A DNA stretch of 64,000 bases, taken from contig CAWBKK010000010.1 in the NCBI GenBank assembly GCA_963789355.1, forward strand, positions 563,278-627,277, given 5' to 3'. The notes below the pieces were generated by a model. It was not told the DNA's origin and did not search any database. It saw only the letters and a program-made list of their open reading frames with translations. A program made the translations under genes and the position numbers. The DNA is from Gaiellasilicea sp963789355. GTDB lineage: Bacteria > Actinomycetota > Thermoleophilia > Gaiellales > Gaiellaceae. Shown here in pieces: positions 32,494 to 41,540 of this stretch; position 1 is the stretch's first letter, and each line of letters opens with the position of its first letter.

Positions 32494-35421
32494 TCAGCCG
32501 TCGATGCGGACGATCGTGCTGCCGTGCTCCGTCGTGCCCTCGAGGTACGCGACCTGGCCGAGGTACTTCGTACCCGCGGTCAGACCCGTCCACGTGAGGT
32601 TGATCGTGGCGGTGCCGCCGATTGTCGCGGTCGCCGGGCCGGTCGCCGTCATGTTGCCGGCGTCCGTGTTGCCGAGCAGCCAGTGGAACAGCGTGTAGTT
32701 CGCGCTGGGGCCGTCGGTCTGCCAGCCGTGCACCGACACGACGTAGTTCCCGGCAGCCGGGTTGACGAGGTTGACCTCTTCGGCGGAGGTTCCTCCACCA
32801 CTCGCTCCGACCAGTGCGCCCGCGCTGTCGTGGACGTACAGGTCGAGGTCGTCGTCACCGTCGGTGAACTCGTTGAAGAGCGAGAACCGTGCGTACCGCG
32901 TGCCCGCAGCGATCGTGACCGCGTGCGTCGTGACGCCCGGACCACCGACATGGAACTCGTTCGCCGGATCGTCCAGCACGGTTCCGGGCGTCGTCGTGGC
33001 CGCGAGCAGACCGCGCTCGGCCAGGTTGAGCGCGCCGGCCCAGCCGGTCTTGATCGTCCACGACGTCGAGCCGCTCGTGCCGGCACCGTTGAACTGCGTC
33101 GGGGCCGAGACGGGAGTCGCTGCAACGATGATCGGGCTGCGGACGCTGTGCGTTCCGTCAGACCAGACCAGCTGACCCGCACGGCGGGTGCCGTAGGGCG
33201 CATCCGTGCGGGTGAACGCCACCGTGTATGTCTGGTTGGCGCCCGGGGCGATCGTGAACGAGCTCGGGCTGACCACGGCGGTGAAGCCTGCCGGCGCCGT
33301 CATGGCCGCCGTGTACGTCGCCGTGGCGGAACCGACGTTCGTCACCGTCCGGGTGACGGTCTGCGCGCCTGCCAGGCCGCCGATCGCGATCGACGGCTGG
33401 TTCAGGTCGCTCGCGTCGATTGCCGTGGCCGGTGCGTCACCGAAGCAGAAGTTGCAGAGCAGCTGCCCCTTCAGGAAGTTCCGGTAGTCGTTGAACCCGG
33501 CGTCGTAGACGAGGCCCGGATCGAGCGACTTCGTCGGGTTGACCTGACCCGAGCCGGTGTTGAAGATCGCCGCCGCTGCAGAACCGGCAACCGGATCGGC
33601 CGTCGTGGCGAGCGCGGAGCGCATCGCGGCGGGCGACCAGTTCGGATGCGCCTGCGTCAACAGGGCGCCGAAGCCGGCCACGTGCGGGCTCGCCATCGAC
33701 GTTCCGCTGAGCATGTCGAAGCTGCGACCGTGGTTCCCCTCGGGCGCGACCGCGGCGAGGATGTCCTCACCGGGTGCCATGAAGTCGGGCTTCATGATGT
33801 CCTCGGCGCCCCCGAGAGCCGGGCCCCGCGACGAGAACGCCGCGACGACCGGAGCCGGCTGGTTGTAGACGATCGTGCCCTTCGAGATCGACGCAGTCGC
33901 TCCCGGGTTCGCCGTCAGATACGTGCGGATCGTATTGCCGGTGACGTCGTCGACATGGATCGACGGCACGAAGTGAAGGTCGGCGTTGACCGAGTTCACG
34001 CTCGTGTTCGCCAGGATCATGCCGATGCCCCCGCCGTTCTTGACCTCGAGGCTCTTGTCGATCCGGGCGTTGACGCCGCGATCGCAGAAAACGATCTTGC
34101 CGGCCACCTTGGCCGGATCGAGCGAGCCGAGGAAGCAGAGCCGCGCCTCTGTGGGATCGGCGCCGGCCTTGGCCGCCGCCGTCGAGAGGATCGTCGGGCC
34201 GGTCACCGCGGAGGCGGCGGCCGAACGTCCGTTGTGGGTGACACCGCCGACGGTCACGGTGCCGAGACCGGTGCGGTTGTGCGTGCCGGCGGCCACCGAA
34301 GCGAGCCACGGGCTGACGTGCGCAACGGTGAAGTTGCCGGGGCCGCTGTTTCCGGCCGACGTCGCAACGAACACGCCTGCGTCGGCGGCGAACAGGAAGG
34401 CGACCTCGACCGCGTCGAGGAAGTTCGTGCTCGTACCGCTGATCGAGAAGTTGAGCACGTCGACGCCGTCGGCGACGGCCTTGTCGATCGCGGCGACGCT
34501 GTCCGAGTTGGCACAACCGCCGTCGCCCACTTCCTCTTCCCAGCAGACCTTGTACGCGGCGATCCGCGCACGGGGCGCCATGCCGCTGATCTTGCCGAAC
34601 GGTGTCGCGTCCCCGGTTGCCTGGACGCCGTTGTTACCGCCGGCGGTCGAGGCGGTGTGGCTGCCATGGCCGTTCCAGTCGCGCGGCGAGAGGAAGTCCC
34701 GCTCCGCGATCCGGTCGACGCCGAAGCCCTGGTAGAAGAACTGGGCTCCGATCAGCTTCCGGTTGCAGTCTCCGGTGCCCCAACCCTCGCCGGGGGTACA
34801 GCGATTGGCCCGGACCCAGTTGCCCGGAGTCGGGCCATAGGCCGGAAGCGCCCTGAACCGCGGGTTCCGGTCCGAGAAGCTCGGATGGTTGGGCGTGATC
34901 CCGGTGTCGATGATGCCGATGATCACGTTCTCGCCCGCGACACCGACGCCGCCGAGCTTGGCCCACGCCCCGTTCGAGCCCGTGAGGCCCATGAAGTCGG
35001 GCGTGCTCGAGGTGTCGGGCTGGGCAAGCGCGTCCTTCTCGACGCTCAGCACGGCCGAATCCTTCTCGAGCGCCTTGGCCTGGCCGTCCGTCATCTCGGC
35101 CGCGAAGCCGTTGTAGGCGTAGCTGTAGTCGTGCACCTTCTTCAGCCCGACCTTCTGCGCGAGCGCCGAGTGCCGGCCCGTGAGGTAGGCCGCGTAGCGC
35201 TTCACGTTGGCGGCTTCCTCGTCGAGCTTCTGGCCCGCTGCGGGCTTCGTCGCCTCGATGCCCGCAACGCCGCCCGTGTAGGCGGCAACGGGCTGCTCGA
35301 GCATGCGGACGATGTACGTCTCCTTGCTGGAGCTCGGAGCTCCGTAGGCGCCAGACGCCACTGTCAGCAGTGACGCCATGACCGCGAGCGCGCCGAGCGC
35401 GCCCAACGAACGCAATCTCAT
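32494..35421 (-). CDS. Secreted subtilisin-like (S8) serine peptidase with PA domain
   Basis: The 975 residues comprise a signal peptide (1-27), an I9 inhibitor-type propeptide (about 33-130, YIVRMLEQP ... VLSVEKDALAQ), a catalytic domain with Asp172 (GIIDTGITPNHPSF), His252 (NGHGSHTAS) and Ser575 (LSGTSMASPHVAGFG), a PA insert (about 405-515), an Fn3-like region and a C-terminal pre-peptidase-type beta domain (DDDLDLYVHDSAGALVG). It resembles large subtilases of plants and actinobacteria that degrade extracellular protein. GGGGAGAG lies upstream of ATG 35421. It is monocistronic and flanked by terminators. Confidence 0.95.
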   Translation of the reverse strand: MRLRSLGALGALAVMASLLTVASGAYGAPSSSKETYIVRMLEQPVAAYTGGVAGIEATKPAAGQKLDEEAANVKRYAAYLTGRHSALAQKVGLKKVHDYSYAYNGFAAEMTDGQAKALEKDSAVLSVEKDALAQPDTSSTPDFMGLTGSNGAWAKLGGVGVAGENVIIGIIDTGITPNHPSFSDRNPRFRALPAYGPTPGNWVRANRCTPGEGWGTGDCNRKLIGAQFFYQGFGVDRIAERDFLSPRDWNGHGSHTASTAGGNNGVQATGDATPFGKISGMAPRARIAAYKVCWEEEVGDGGCANSDSVAAIDKAVADGVDVLNFSISGTSTNFLDAVEVAFLFAADAGVFVATSAGNSGPGNFTVAHVSPWLASVAAGTHNRTGLGTVTVGGVTHNGRSAAASAVTGPTILSTAAAKAGADPTEARLCFLGSLDPAKVAGKIVFCDRGVNARIDKSLEVKNGGGIGMILANTSVNSVNADLHFVPSIHVDDVTGNTIRTYLTANPGATASISKGTIVYNQPAPVVAAFSSRGPALGGAEDIMKPDFMAPGEDILAAVAPEGNHGRSFDMLSGTSMASPHVAGFGALLTQAHPNWSPAAMRSALATTADPVAGSAAAAIFNTGSGQVNPTKSLDPGLVYDAGFNDYRNFLKGQLLCNFCFGDAPATAIDASDLNQPSIAIGGLAGAQTVTRTVTNVGSATATYTAAMTAPAGFTAVVSPSSFTIAPGANQTYTVAFTRTDAPYGTRRAGQLVWSDGTHSVRSPIIVAATPVSAPTQFNGAGTSGSTSWTIKTGWAGALNLAERGLLAATTTPGTVLDDPANEFHVGGPGVTTHAVTIAAGTRYARFSLFNEFTDGDDDLDLYVHDSAGALVGASGGGTSAEEVNLVNPAAGNYVVSVHGWQTDGPSANYTLFHWLLGNTDAGNMTATGPATATIGGTATINLTWTGLTAGTKYLGQVAYLEGTTEHGSTIVRIDG

Positions 35422-35556
35422 TATGTGTCTCTCCCCTGTATCGATACATCCGAAAGCCGCCCGGATGGACGGCTCTCACTTCCCCAAGCGCAGCCGATGG
35501 TATTCGGTCTCGGAGAGACCCGCAAGGGCAGTTTCACCAGCGTTACGGGTAGGTTC

Positions 35557-35585
35557 GCCGGAGCCGGGCGGGGCCCGGCTCCGGC
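35557..35585 (-). terminator. Hairpin downstream of hppA
   Basis: GCCGGAGCCGGGC (35557-35569) pairs perfectly with GCCCGGCTCCGGC (35573-35585) around GGG, 22 nt beyond the hppA stop. There is no T tract. The rest of the 186-nt gap (35422-35607) holds the leader of the subtilase gene and no other feature that I can identify. Confidence 0.7.
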
Positions 35586-35607
35586 TCGAATGCGGGACTT
35601 TTCCGCG

Positions 35608-37644
35608 CTAGCCGTGGATCGAGACGAGCAGCGGAATGATCAGGATCGCGACGATGTTCGCGATCTTGATCATCGGGTTGATCGCGGGGCCGGCGGTGTC
35701 CTTGTAGGGGTCGCCGACCGTGTCGCCCGTGACGGACGCAGCGTGGGCCTCGGAGCCCTTGCCGCCGTAGGCACCGTCCTCGATCAGCTTCTTCGCGTTG
35801 TCCCAGGCGCCGCCGCCGGAGGTCATCGAGATCGCGAGGAAGATGCCCGTGACGATCGTGCCGATCAGGAGGCCGCCGAGCATCTCCGGCTTGATGATCC
35901 CGACGGCGATCGGGATCGCGACCGGGATCAACGCCGGCAGCAACATCTTGTTGATCGCCGACTTGGCGACGATGTCGACGGCGCGACTGTAGTCGGGACG
36001 CTGGGTTCCCTCCATGATCCCGGGCATCTCCTTGAACTGACGCCGCACCTCGAGGACGACCTCGCCGCCGACGCGGCCGACGGCGGTCATCGCGAGTGCC
36101 GCGAAGAGGAACGGCATCATCCCGCCGATGAAGAGACCGGCGATCACATAGGGGTTGCCGAGCGCGAACGTCGTGTCCAGTCCCTCCTCGTCGAGCCCGC
36201 GTGTGTACTCGTCGAAGAGGACGAGCGCGGCGAGGCCGGCGGAGCCGATCGCGTAGCCCTTCGTGACCGCCTTCGTCGTGTTGCCGACTGCGTCGAGCGG
36301 GTCCGTGATCGCGCGGACGGACTCGTCGAGCCCGGCCATCTCGGCGATCCCGCCGGCGTTGTCGGTCACCGGGCCGAAGGCATCGAGCGCGACGATCAGG
36401 CCGCACATCGAGAGCTGGGCCATGACGGCGACGCCGATCCCGTAGAGGCCCGCGATCTCGTACGCGGCGATGATCCCGGCCGCGATCACGATCACCGGGG
36501 CGGCGGTCGCGCGCATGCCGACGGCGAGGCCTTCGATGATGTTCGTGGCGTGGCCGGTCTGCGACGCCTTCGAGATCGACTTGACCGGGTTCCAGCGCGA
36601 GCCGGTGTAGAACTCGGTGATCGCGACCAGCAGGAAGGTGATCGCGAGCCCGACGAGCGCGGAGCCGTAGAGCTCGCCGAAGCTGAAGCGGCCGTCGTCG
36701 AACGCCATCGTGACGGGGATGAAGCCGATCGCGGAGAGAACGGTGGCGACGAGGACGCTCTTGTAGAGCGCGTTGATGATCGAGCCGCCCTTGCCGATCC
36801 GGGCGAAGTAGATCCCGATCACCGAGGCGAGGATCGAGACGCCGCCGAGCGCCAGCGGGAAGAGAGGCAGGTTCCCGAGCGGGAAGGCCGTCCCCAGCAG
36901 CATCACGGCGACAGCGGTGACCGCGTAGGTCTCGAACAGGTCCGCCGCCATGCCGGCGCAGTCGCCGACGTTGTCGCCGACGTTGTCGGCGATCACGGCC
37001 GGGTTGCGCGGGTCGTCCTCCGGAATGCCGGCCTCGATCTTGCCGACGAGGTCGGCGCCGACGTCGGCGGCCTTCGTGAAGATGCCGCCGCCGAGGCGCG
37101 CGAAGACCGAGATCAGGGAGCCGCCGAAGGCGAGCCCGATCAGGGCGTCGATCGCAGATTCCTGGCTCTTGTCGGCGAGCTCGGTGAGGACGCCGTAGTA
37201 GCCGGCGACGCCGAGCAACCCGAGGCCGACGACGAGCAGCCCGGCCACCGACCCGGCCTTGAACGCCACGTCGAACGCGGGTCGCAGGCCCTGCTTCGCA
37301 GCCTCGGCCGTGCGCACGTTCGAGCGGACGGCGACGTTCATGCCGATGAATCCCGCAGCAGCAGACAGGATCGCTCCGATCGCGAACCCGAACGCCGCCG
37401 ACCAGCCGAGCTCCGGGTAGAGCCCGATCGCGAGGAACGGCACGAGCGCCACGGCCGCGATCGTCGTGTACTGGCGGCGCAGGTACGCGGCGGCGCCCTC
37501 CTGGATCGCGCGGGCGATCTCCTGCATCCGCTCGCTCCCGGCCGGCTGCTGCAGCAGCCACCAGGTGAAGTAGAGCCCGAAACCGACCGCGACGCCCGCG
37601 CAGACGAGGGCGAACGCAACCGCGTGGTCATTGAAGAAATCCAT
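35608..37644 (-). CDS. hppA: Membrane-bound proton-pumping pyrophosphatase, K+-independent type
   Basis: The 678 residues form about 16 membrane helices. They contain the substrate motif DNVGDNVGDCAGMAADLFETY, the GNTTKAVTKGYA segment, where Lys in place of Ala marks the K+-independent class, and DPYKDTAGPAINPMIKI near the C terminus. The enzyme hydrolyses cytosolic PPi and pumps H+ across the membrane. ATG 37644 has GGAGG four bases upstream, and this decides it over the in-frame TTG three bases earlier. The gene is preceded by a hairpin at 37681-37700. Confidence 0.96.
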   Translation of the reverse strand: MDFFNDHAVAFALVCAGVAVGFGLYFTWWLLQQPAGSERMQEIARAIQEGAAAYLRRQYTTIAAVALVPFLAIGLYPELGWSAAFGFAIGAILSAAAGFIGMNVAVRSNVRTAEAAKQGLRPAFDVAFKAGSVAGLLVVGLGLLGVAGYYGVLTELADKSQESAIDALIGLAFGGSLISVFARLGGGIFTKAADVGADLVGKIEAGIPEDDPRNPAVIADNVGDNVGDCAGMAADLFETYAVTAVAVMLLGTAFPLGNLPLFPLALGGVSILASVIGIYFARIGKGGSIINALYKSVLVATVLSAIGFIPVTMAFDDGRFSFGELYGSALVGLAITFLLVAITEFYTGSRWNPVKSISKASQTGHATNIIEGLAVGMRATAAPVIVIAAGIIAAYEIAGLYGIGVAVMAQLSMCGLIVALDAFGPVTDNAGGIAEMAGLDESVRAITDPLDAVGNTTKAVTKGYAIGSAGLAALVLFDEYTRGLDEEGLDTTFALGNPYVIAGLFIGGMMPFLFAALAMTAVGRVGGEVVLEVRRQFKEMPGIMEGTQRPDYSRAVDIVAKSAINKMLLPALIPVAIPIAVGIIKPEMLGGLLIGTIVTGIFLAISMTSGGGAWDNAKKLIEDGAYGGKGSEAHAASVTGDTVGDPYKDTAGPAINPMIKIANIVAILIIPLLVSIHG

Positions 37645-37680
37645 CAAGCCTCCGTCTGAATCTAGCCCGTCACAAAGTGA

Positions 37681-37700
37681 GCGCCGAGGGTTCTCGGCGC
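37681..37700 (-). terminator. Hairpin between the DUF1844 gene and hppA
   Basis: GCGCCGAG pairs with CTCGGCGC around a GGTT loop. On the minus strand TCACTTTGT follows. It probably ends the DUF1844 transcript, or it forms part of the hppA leader. Confidence 0.55.
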
Positions 37701-37739
37701 GGCGGATTATGTATCACAAGCGGCGGCGGGTGCCCCGGT

Positions 37740-38027
37740 TCAAGAGGCGGGTTGCACGGCCGACGCGTAGGCGAGCTGGAGGTTCGCGATCACCTGCTCG
37801 AAGTCGCGCGTCAGCTCGGGTGGAACGGCCCCGGCAAGCACCGGCACGAGCGCGCGAAGAGCCTCGATCGCGAGCCGCGCCTGCTCGAGGTCGCGATGCT
37901 CCTCGGCCAGGCGGTGGTAGGCGAGCGAGGCGACGGTGGAGAGCGTCTGCACGAGCAGGTCCGACACCTTGAGCTGGCGCAGGGCGTCGGCGAGCTCCTG
38001 CTCGGTGACCTCGTCCTCGGAGCTCAT
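37740..38027 (-). CDS. DUF1844 domain protein
   Basis: A 95-residue, all-helical protein (LKVSDLLVQTLSTVASLAYHRL, ARLAIEALRALVPVLAG, FEQVIANLQLAYAS) matching the small DUF1844 family of actinobacteria and other bacteria, with unknown function. Its start codon lies inside the outer arm of the palindromic element at 38020-38147, so the element may influence its expression. Confidence 0.8.
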   Translation of the reverse strand: MSSEDEVTEQELADALRQLKVSDLLVQTLSTVASLAYHRLAEEHRDLEQARLAIEALRALVPVLAGAVPPELTRDFEQVIANLQLAYASAVQPAS

Positions 38028-38147
38028 TTCAGAATGACGCTTCGCCGTCGGGGTGCGATGGGTGGTGCGAGCGCAAGGACGCAGGGAGCCGCGATCGTTC
38101 CGCCCAGCGCGGCCCGACGGCTCAAGGCTTCGTTCTGAAAGGAGCTC
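38020..38147. repeat. Large palindromic intergenic element with conserved core (copy 2)
   Basis: Outer arms GAGCTCATTTCAGAA (38020-38034) and TTCTGAAAGGAGCTC (38133-38147) pair with one mismatch. Inside are the stem CGTCGGG/CCCGACG and the blocks GGGGTGCGATG (38050-38060), GCAAGGACGCAGGGAGCC (38073-38090) and CCCGACGGCTCA (38113-38124), all shared with 10131-10289. It abuts the stop of the GCS2-type gene and contains the start of the DUF1844 gene. Confidence 0.75.
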
Positions 38148-39299
38148 TTAGCCACGAACCGGTACGCCGGCTTGCTCGGCGTAGATCTCCTCGAGCGTCG
38201 CGCCTTCCTCGAAGCGGGCGATCTGCCGTTCGGCGGCATTTCGCTCGGGGATCGCGAGGTACGGTGCCGCACCGATCTCCTCGGCGACCGGAGCGATCCA
38301 CTCGAGCAGGCGCTCGAGGCGCCCCCGCGTCGGCAGGACGTCGCCGCGCTCGAGGTCGATCAGCTCACCGGAGAGGCCGTAGCGGATCGCGCGCCAGATG
38401 TTCTCCTCGATCAACCGGTGCGGCTGGTCGGCGACCGGCTCGCCCTCGTCGTGCGCTCGCGCGATCCTCGCCGCGATCGAGGCGCCGAAGGCCGCGAGCG
38501 CCTGCGCTTCGGCGAGGTCGGGCTGGCCGTCCGCGATCCGGATCTCGACGGTCGGGAAGCCGAGGTGCGGGCGGACGCTCCACCAGAGCTGCGTGTGCTC
38601 GGTCATCGAGCCGGTCTCGTAGAGGAAGCGAACGTAGTCCTCGTACTGCTGCCAGGACGAGAACGCGTCGGGGACGCCACAGCGGGGGAAGAAGCGCGTG
38701 AAGATCTGCGTCCTCGCCGAGTGCAGCCCCGTGTTGACGTTCTCGACGAACGGCGAGCTCGCCGAGAGCGCGAGAATCTCGGGGAGGAAATTGCGGAGCC
38801 CGTTCGTGACCGCGATCGCGCGGTCGGCGCCGCGGATGCCGACGTGCACGTGCAACCCGAAGGTGTTGTTGCGCCAGACGACGTAGCGGAGCAGCTGATC
38901 GTTGCGCCGGTAGTGCGGCGTGTCGATGATCCGCTGGTCCTTCCAGTCGGCCCAAGGGTGCGTGCCCGTCGCGGCGAGGCCGATTCCGAGCGTCTCGACG
39001 AGCGCGTCCAGCTGTGCCCGCCGCTCGGTCATCGCAGCCGGGATGTCGGCGAACGACTCGCACCGGCCGGTCTTGATCTCGACCTCGGACGCGATCAGCT
39101 CACCGACGAGGTTCGGCTCGAGGGGGGTTCCCTTGGCGGCCGCTTGCACGTCCTCGAAGCGGTTGACGAGGTCGAGCGAGCCGGGGTCGAGCAGCGCGAA
39201 CTCTTCCTCGACGGCGATCGTGAAGTCGGTGCCGCTCTCGAAGCCCTCGCGCGCCGCAGCGAGGAGCTCCGCGTAGCCAAGCCGTTGCTCGTCACCCAT
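38148..39299 (-). CDS. Carboxylate-amine ligase, GCS2 (YbdK) family
   Basis: A 383-residue ATP-grasp-like ligase of the glutamate-cysteine ligase type 2 family: FTIAVEEEFALLDP (substrate and metal acidic residues), EPNLVGELIASEVEIKTGRC, TGTHPWADW, FGLHVHVGI and HLGFPTVEIRIADGQPD. It probably joins the gamma- or alpha-carboxylate of glutamate or a similar acid to an amine such as cysteine. ATG 39299 is chosen since it overlaps the glycosyltransferase stop by 8 nt; the earlier start would overlap by 53. The operon with a GT4 enzyme hints at thiol or glycoconjugate synthesis, though this is speculative. Confidence 0.88.
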   Translation of the reverse strand: MGDEQRLGYAELLAAAREGFESGTDFTIAVEEEFALLDPGSLDLVNRFEDVQAAAKGTPLEPNLVGELIASEVEIKTGRCESFADIPAAMTERRAQLDALVETLGIGLAATGTHPWADWKDQRIIDTPHYRRNDQLLRYVVWRNNTFGLHVHVGIRGADRAIAVTNGLRNFLPEILALSASSPFVENVNTGLHSARTQIFTRFFPRCGVPDAFSSWQQYEDYVRFLYETGSMTEHTQLWWSVRPHLGFPTVEIRIADGQPDLAEAQALAAFGASIAARIARAHDEGEPVADQPHRLIEENIWRAIRYGLSGELIDLERGDVLPTRGRLERLLEWIAPVAEEIGAAPYLAIPERNAAERQIARFEEGATLEEIYAEQAGVPVRG

Positions 39300-40551
39300 C
39301 GGCCTGAGGGTAGACGAAGGGCTCGAGCAACCGGTGTGCGACACCGGCCCAGCTCCAGCGGCTCACGGTCGCGGCCCGGGCTGCGGCGCGGACCGCGATC
39401 CGGTCGGCCTGAGGCAGCGCGAGCAACTCGCTCAGCTTCGCCGCCAGCTCGGCGGCGCTCCCGGTCTCGAAGCTCGCGAGGTGGCGTAGGTGGGGCGGGT
39501 ACTCCTCCTCCAGCCCGTCGGCGATCTCGGCCAGGCCGGAGTGACGGGCGACGAGCGGCGGCGAGCCCGCGGCGGCGGCCTCAGCCGCGACCATCCCGAA
39601 CGCCTCCGGGAAGATCGAGGGAACGACGGTCGCGTCGGCCAGCGCGAGCAGATGGACGAGGTGGCGGTGCTCGAGCGGGCCGGTGAAGAGGATGCGCCGG
39701 CCGGCACTCGCCTCCAGCGTCCCGCGGTAGTCGCCGAAGCCGACGATCACGGCGCGGGCGTCGACGTCCTGCAGCGCCTCGAGCAGGACGTGGACGCCCT
39801 TGTTGTAGAGGAGCTTCCCGAAGTAGACGACGACCGGCTCGTCGCCCGCGAGGAACGCGGCCAGGCGCTCGGCGTTGCCTTCGTCGGGGAGCCGCTCGTC
39901 CGCGTTGCCGGGGTTCGGCGGATCCCGGCGCGCCTCCTCGAGCAGCCCGGCAAGCGCCTCGTCGCGCGGACGAGGACGCCAGTCGTCGACGTCGACTCCC
40001 GGCGGCACCTCGCGCACCCGGTCGGTGTGGCCGACGACGTCCTCCAGCACCTCGCGGATGTGGGCCGAGCCGACGAAGACAGCCTCCGCCTCTGCGAGGG
40101 TCTCCCGGCCCCAGGCCGACAGCGCGTCGTTGCCGCGCATCGAGTACTCGAGCTCCGAGCCGTGCGCCTTGACCGCGAAGGGGGCACCGCTCGCGACGCC
40201 GACCGGCGCTCCGAGAAGGACGTGATTGGTGAAGACGAGGTCGGCGGGCAGGTGCGCACGCAGGGCGGCCGCGTTCCGCTCGACCCAGGCGTCGAGCTCC
40301 GCACGGGTGCAGTCCTGGACGAGCTTCACCTCGTAGCCCTCGTAGCGGTCGAGCACGAACACGGGCAGCAATCCACCCACGTCCGGTCGTACCGTCCTCG
40401 CGCCGCCGAGGTCGTAGCGCTCGGGCTCCGGCTCCTGGCTGAAGACGGTGACGTCGTGGCCGGCGCGCGTCCATTCGCGGGCGAGCGCCCGGGTGTAGAC
40501 GTTCGAGCCCGTCCCGCCGAGCAGATACCCGTGCCAGAGCAGGATCTTCAC
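39292..40551 (-). CDS. Glycosyltransferase family 4
   Basis: The 419 residues make a GT-B fold. The N-terminal strand KILLWHGYLLGGTGSNVYTRALA has the acceptor-side Gly loop. KAHGSELEYSMRGND is the domain linker side. The C-terminal donor domain has VVVYFGKLLYNKGVHVLLEAL and the E-x7-E motif PEAFGMVAAEAAAAG. GTG 40551 is the start; upstream frame-open residues are low-complexity. It is transcribed divergently from the Asp-rich protein and co-transcribed with the GCS2-type ligase. Confidence 0.9.
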   Translation of the reverse strand: MKILLWHGYLLGGTGSNVYTRALAREWTRAGHDVTVFSQEPEPERYDLGGARTVRPDVGGLLPVFVLDRYEGYEVKLVQDCTRAELDAWVERNAAALRAHLPADLVFTNHVLLGAPVGVASGAPFAVKAHGSELEYSMRGNDALSAWGRETLAEAEAVFVGSAHIREVLEDVVGHTDRVREVPPGVDVDDWRPRPRDEALAGLLEEARRDPPNPGNADERLPDEGNAERLAAFLAGDEPVVVYFGKLLYNKGVHVLLEALQDVDARAVIVGFGDYRGTLEASAGRRILFTGPLEHRHLVHLLALADATVVPSIFPEAFGMVAAEAAAAGSPPLVARHSGLAEIADGLEEEYPPHLRHLASFETGSAAELAAKLSELLALPQADRIAVRAAARAATVSRWSWAGVAHRLLEPFVYPQADG

Positions 40552-40612
40552 GACGAATGCAACCCGCAGATCGAGGGATTCGCCATCGCCGCATCCTGCC
40601 GATACCGACCCC

Positions 40613-41419
40613 ATGCTGCGCGCGTTTCTCGTCCTCCTGAACCTCGTCGTCGCCCTTTCCTGGGCGGCAGCGGCGTCCAGCACGGTCACGCCGACCATCT
40701 TCCAGGCCGCGCCGCTCTGCGAGGACGCCGAGGCCGGCTGCGAGGACGACGAGCTCGGCTTCGACGAGGAGTCGTTCGACGACGAGACGTTCGAGGACGA
40801 GGACGGCCTCGACCTCGACGGCGACGGCTCGGACGACTCCGAGGACTTCGACGACGACGGGGACGAGATCGAGGACTTCGAGGACTTCGACGACGACAAC
40901 GACGGCGTCGACGACGCCGAGGATCACGACTCCGACGACGACGGCGAGGACGACACCAAGGATCGCGACGACGACGACGATGGCGTCGCCGATGCGAAGG
41001 ACTGCGACCGTGACAACGACGGCCGAGTCGACTCGAAGGATCCCGACGACGACGGCGACGGCATCGCCGACGCGAAGGACCTCGACGACGACAACGACGG
41101 GCTCGCCGACCGCAGGGACTTCGACGACGACAACGATGGCATCGCCGACCGCGTGGACGCCGACAACGAGAACGACGGCGTCGGCGACCTGAAGGACGCG
41201 GACGACGACAACGACTCGGTGGCCGACCTGCGCGACCTCGACTTCGACAACGACGGAGTCGCGGGCGCGAAGGACGCCGATGACGACGGCGACGGGCTCG
41301 CCGACGCAAAGGATTCCGACGACGACAACGACGGTCTCGCCGACCGCTCCGACGCGGACGACGACAACGACGGCGTCCCGGACAGGCGCGAAGCCGCCGC
41401 CAAGAACTTGCGCCGCTGA
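40613..41419 (+). CDS. Secreted Asp-rich protein with thrombospondin type 3-like calcium repeats
   Basis: The 268-residue protein has a signal peptide (MLRAFLVLLNLVVALSWAAAASS) and an extremely acidic mature part. From about residue 90 it is an array of roughly 14 repeats of 12 residues (consensus DDDNDGVADxKD), with the DxDxDGxxD spacing of thrombospondin type 3 and dockerin-type calcium sites. The DNA has a matching 36-nt period. There is no membrane anchor, so it is probably released or cell-wall-associated and rigidified by Ca2+. Function unknown. The repeat makes long antisense frames, which are not genes. Confidence 0.85.
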   Translation: MLRAFLVLLNLVVALSWAAAASSTVTPTIFQAAPLCEDAEAGCEDDELGFDEESFDDETFEDEDGLDLDGDGSDDSEDFDDDGDEIEDFEDFDDDNDGVDDAEDHDSDDDGEDDTKDRDDDDDGVADAKDCDRDNDGRVDSKDPDDDGDGIADAKDLDDDNDGLADRRDFDDDNDGIADRVDADNENDGVGDLKDADDDNDSVADLRDLDFDNDGVAGAKDADDDGDGLADAKDSDDDNDGLADRSDADDDNDGVPDRREAAAKNLRR

Positions 41420-41540
41420 CCGTTCCGGACACGTCCGGGGTCAGACCCCGGCCAGGTCCCTTTCGGGCGGCGAACCCGGCGCGAAAAGCCTCGCGCCAGT
41501 GACCGTTGCGGACATGAGGGGTCCTGGCCCCGACGTGTCC
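41415..41540. repeat. Intergenic palindrome cluster with an imperfect direct repeat
   Basis: TGACCGTTCCGGACACG (from 41417) recurs as TGACCGTTGCGGACATG (from 41500), each followed by GGGGTC. The first copy holds the perfect palindrome CCGGGGTCAGACCCCGG (41435-41451). Between the copies GGCGCGA/TCGCGCC (41478-41497) forms a hairpin. The second copy folds as GGACA...TGTCC around GGGG/CCCC. The region separates two convergent genes and may terminate both. Confidence 0.65.

Noticed and set aside
30586..35373. 1595-residue plus-strand open frame
   Set aside because: It is antisense to the APC-Usp and subtilase genes, with no start site or domain.
35608..37644. K+-dependent pyrophosphatase
   Set aside because: The diagnostic segment reads GNTTKA, with Lys as in the K+-independent class.
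40877..41390. Possible CRISPR array (36-nt periodicity)
   Set aside because: The repeats are contiguous coding sequence without unique spacers, and no cas genes are near.
40686..41432. Minus-strand open frames rich in Arg or Ser across the Asp-rich gene
   Set aside because: They are shadows of the GAC-rich 36-nt repeat; the plus-strand product has a signal peptide and meaningful calcium motifs.
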